A DNA stretch of 14,980 bases, taken from positions 1-14,980 of the forward strand of contig JARRJY010000038.1 in the NCBI GenBank assembly GCA_037388705.1, read 5' to 3'. Shown piece by piece: positions 13,292 through 14,980 of the stretch; position 1 is the stretch's first letter, and each line of letters opens with the position of its first letter. The DNA is from JARRJY01 sp037388705. Its GTDB lineage: Bacteria; Pseudomonadota; Gammaproteobacteria; UBA6429; Thiohalophilaceae. The notes under the pieces are model-generated. The model saw only the letters and a program-made list of their open reading frames with translations. It was not told the origin of the DNA and ran no database searches. The translations under genes and the position numbers were made by a program.

Positions 13292-13840
13292 TTATGGCAG
13301 CTTGATCAGGTTTTCCCGGTAGTGTTTAAGTTCTTCAATGGAATCCTTGATGTCGTCCATAGCCAGGTGGCTGCTGTTTTTTGAAAACCCCTTGCTGACT
13401 TCAGGGGCCCAGCGTTTGGCCAGTTCTTTAAGTGTGCTCACATCCAGATTGCGATAATGAAAATAGTCTTCAAGCTCTGGCATACAACGGGCAAGGAACC
13501 GGCGATCCTGGCAAATACTGTTTCCACACATTGGCGATGCTTTGGCGGGAACATATTCACGTAAAAAGTCGATTGTCTGTCGCTCTGCTTCTGCTTCATT
13601 GACCTGGCTTTTACGAACACGTTCAGTCAGGCCAGAGCCACCGTGTTGCTTGGTATTCCACTCATCCATTCCCGCAAGGATTTCGCCTGATTGATGGATT
13701 GCTAAAACCGGCCCTTCTGCAAGGGTATTGAGCTCACTATCTGTGACAATGGTGGCGATCTCGATGATGACATCATTTTGGGTATCAAGACCTGTCATTT
13801 CCAGGTCAATCCAGATCAGATTATTAGCATTTTGCGTCAT
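13292..13840 (-). CDS. orn: Oligoribonuclease Orn
   Basis: Orn degrades di- and short oligoribonucleotides to mononucleotides at the end of RNA decay, including pGpG from c-di-GMP breakdown. The 182-residue protein has the usual length. The DEDDh catalytic set is complete: D12 and E14 in WIDLEMTGL, D112 in ICQDRRFL, H158 in SSHLAMDD and D163 just after. The positions match E. coli Orn. The ATG at 13838-13840 has AAGGA about 10 bases upstream. It diverges from the M48 protease gene (89-base gap). Clearing pGpG would link it functionally to the EAL protein of this window, though that link is general and not specific to this locus. Confidence 0.97.
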   Translation of the reverse strand: MTQNANNLIWIDLEMTGLDTQNDVIIEIATIVTDSELNTLAEGPVLAIHQSGEILAGMDEWNTKQHGGSGLTERVRKSQVNEAEAERQTIDFLREYVPAKASPMCGNSICQDRRFLARCMPELEDYFHYRNLDVSTLKELAKRWAPEVSKGFSKNSSHLAMDDIKDSIEELKHYRENLIKLP

Positions 13841-13929
13841 TTTGCTCTATTCCTTAACATGAGTCTTGCCATGAATTCTATCAGAGGATACCCTGCATTA
13901 CCGTATTACAAGTGTGCAATGATATTACC

Positions 13930-14980
13930 ATGGTAACAACAATCTTTATTATTTTCCTTATCGCCAGTTTACTGCTAAATCTCTGGCTGGATCGCCGACA
14001 GATTAATAGTATTACTAGCCATCGCAACAAAGTCCCGGAAACATTTCAACAACATATCTCACTGGAGGCGCATCAAAAAGCTGCCGATTACACACTTGCA
14101 CGTATGCGACTGGGTATTTTTGAGCTGTTTTATGCAAGTATCCTGCTACTGGTATGGACGTTGGGTGGAGGGCTCAACGTAGTTGATGAATTATGGCGTA
14201 GAGTCGAACTGGATAATTTAATTACAGGTAGCCTAGTAATCATCTCGGTATTGTTAATTGGTGGTGCGCTGGATCTACCTTTCAGTCTTTACCGTACTTT
14301 CAAAATTGAACAAAAATTTGGCTTTAACCGTACCACACCCGGCGTATTTGTAACTGATCTCGTAAAACAGGTTATTCTTTCTATAGTGCTGGGCGCACCA
14401 TTAATCTGGGTGGTGTTATGGTTAATGCAGGATGTACAGCCATACTGGTGGTTAAAAGTCTGGGCTGTGTGGATGGGCTTTAACCTGTTCCTGGTGTGGG
14501 CCTATCCGGCTTTTATTGCCCCGATATTTAATAAATTCAAACCACTGGATGACGAGTCATTAAAAACACGTATTGAAACATTACTGACGCGATGTGGTTT
14601 TACCAGTAATGGCATATTTGTTATGGATGGTTCAAAACGTTCCAGTCATGGAAATGCTTACTTCTCGGGTATGGGGCAAAACAAGCGCATCGTCTTTTTT
14701 GATACTTTACTGGATTCACTCAACGAGGATGAAGTCGAAGCCGTGCTGGCTCACGAACTTGGTCATTTCAAACACCATCATGTTAAAAAACGCATAGTCA
14801 CTATGTCATTATTCAGCCTGGTTGGGCTGGCAGTACTGGCCTGGCTACTTGAGCAACAAACTTTTTATACCGGTTTAGGTGTAACGGCACCATCTAATCA
14901 TATGGCGTTATTGCTATTCATGATGGTCAGCCCGTTGTTTACCTTCTTTTTGTCTCCCGTCATTTCTGGATTGAGCCGTA
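13930..14980 (+). CDS. M48 family membrane protease, CAAX prenyl protease 1 (Ste24)-like (3' end beyond window)
   Basis: About 350 N-terminal residues are visible of the roughly 415 expected. The protein begins with a membrane helix (MVTTIFIIFLIASLLLNLWL) and has further helices near residues 62-82, 98-113, 148-165, 175-200 and 290-308. The zinc site HELGH is at 275-279 within LAHELGHFKHHHVKKR. Other M48A hallmarks are FGFNRTTPGVFVTD near 135-148, APIFNKFKPL near 197-206 and RSSHGNAYFSGMG near 237-249. The third zinc ligand, a glutamate further on, should lie near or past the edge. Bacterial members probably take part in membrane protein quality control; true CAAX processing is unlikely. The start at 13930 gives the expected first helix but has no good ribosome-binding site. 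It is divergent from orn. Confidence 0.93.
   Translation, partial: MVTTIFIIFLIASLLLNLWLDRRQINSITSHRNKVPETFQQHISLEAHQKAADYTLARMRLGIFELFYASILLLVWTLGGGLNVVDELWRRVELDNLITGSLVIISVLLIGGALDLPFSLYRTFKIEQKFGFNRTTPGVFVTDLVKQVILSIVLGAPLIWVVLWLMQDVQPYWWLKVWAVWMGFNLFLVWAYPAFIAPIFNKFKPLDDESLKTRIETLLTRCGFTSNGIFVMDGSKRSSHGNAYFSGMGQNKRIVFFDTLLDSLNEDEVEAVLAHELGHFKHHHVKKRIVTMSLFSLVGLAVLAWLLEQQTFYTGLGVTAPSNHMALLLFMMVSPLFTFFLSPVISGLSR

Noticed and set aside
14594..14797. A 67-codon plus-strand frame near the right end
   Set aside because: It is out of frame within the M48 protease gene, which carries the HELGH zinc site in the true frame.

Overview
The window looks like part of a gammaproteobacterial chromosome of moderate to low GC content. 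The evidence is the match of LeuC, AroC, HemN, PrmB, Mog, FliA and oligoribonuclease to their E. coli/Pseudomonas relatives in length and key residues, plus a perfect FNR-type operator. The organism is probably a facultative anaerobe (FNR-controlled hemN, molybdopterin synthesis) with c-di-GMP signalling and a flagellar sigma factor. I see no rRNA, tRNA, CRISPR array, insertion sequence or prophage. Most of the window is ordinary core chromosome, and the interest lies in regulation and small ORFs.

Layout from left to right. (1) 1-2168: the 5' part of leuC leaves the window leftward. Divergent from it is a LysR-type regulator that seems to be made from a leaderless mRNA, followed by a small BON-domain lipoprotein. 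(2) 2172-4450, minus strand: aroC, then an MFS transporter with a TTG start, tail to tail with the lipoprotein gene. (3) 4637-7051, plus strand: a large membrane-bound PAS-GGDEF-EAL protein behind a candidate sigma-28 promoter. Its end overlaps the end of hemN. (4) 7024-10068, minus strand: mog, prmB, a possible 27-codon ORF, then hemN behind its own FNR-type promoter. (5) 10156-11507, plus strand: the tightly spaced pair memo (AmmeMemoRadiSam protein B) and AMMECR1 (protein A), without the radical SAM partner beside them. (6) 11559-12916, minus strand: a SpoIIAA/STAS-like protein and an isolated fliA, preceded by a 45-codon ORF with a strong ribosome-binding site that overlaps the fliA start. 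(7) 12917-13291: a mostly AT-rich gap. (8) 13292 to the end: oligoribonuclease (minus) and, divergent from it, an M48 CAAX-type membrane protease cut by the right edge.

The genes serve several separate housekeeping functions: leucine and aromatic amino acid synthesis, heme, molybdopterin, ribosomal protein methylation and RNA turnover. A possible thread between them is motility: fliA lies in the window, and the GGDEF-EAL gene has a sigma-28-like promoter. No complete novel system is evident. The points most worth following are the ORF overlapping fliA, the two-gene Memo/AMMECR1 unit, the leaderless LysR regulator and the class II FNR promoter of hemN.
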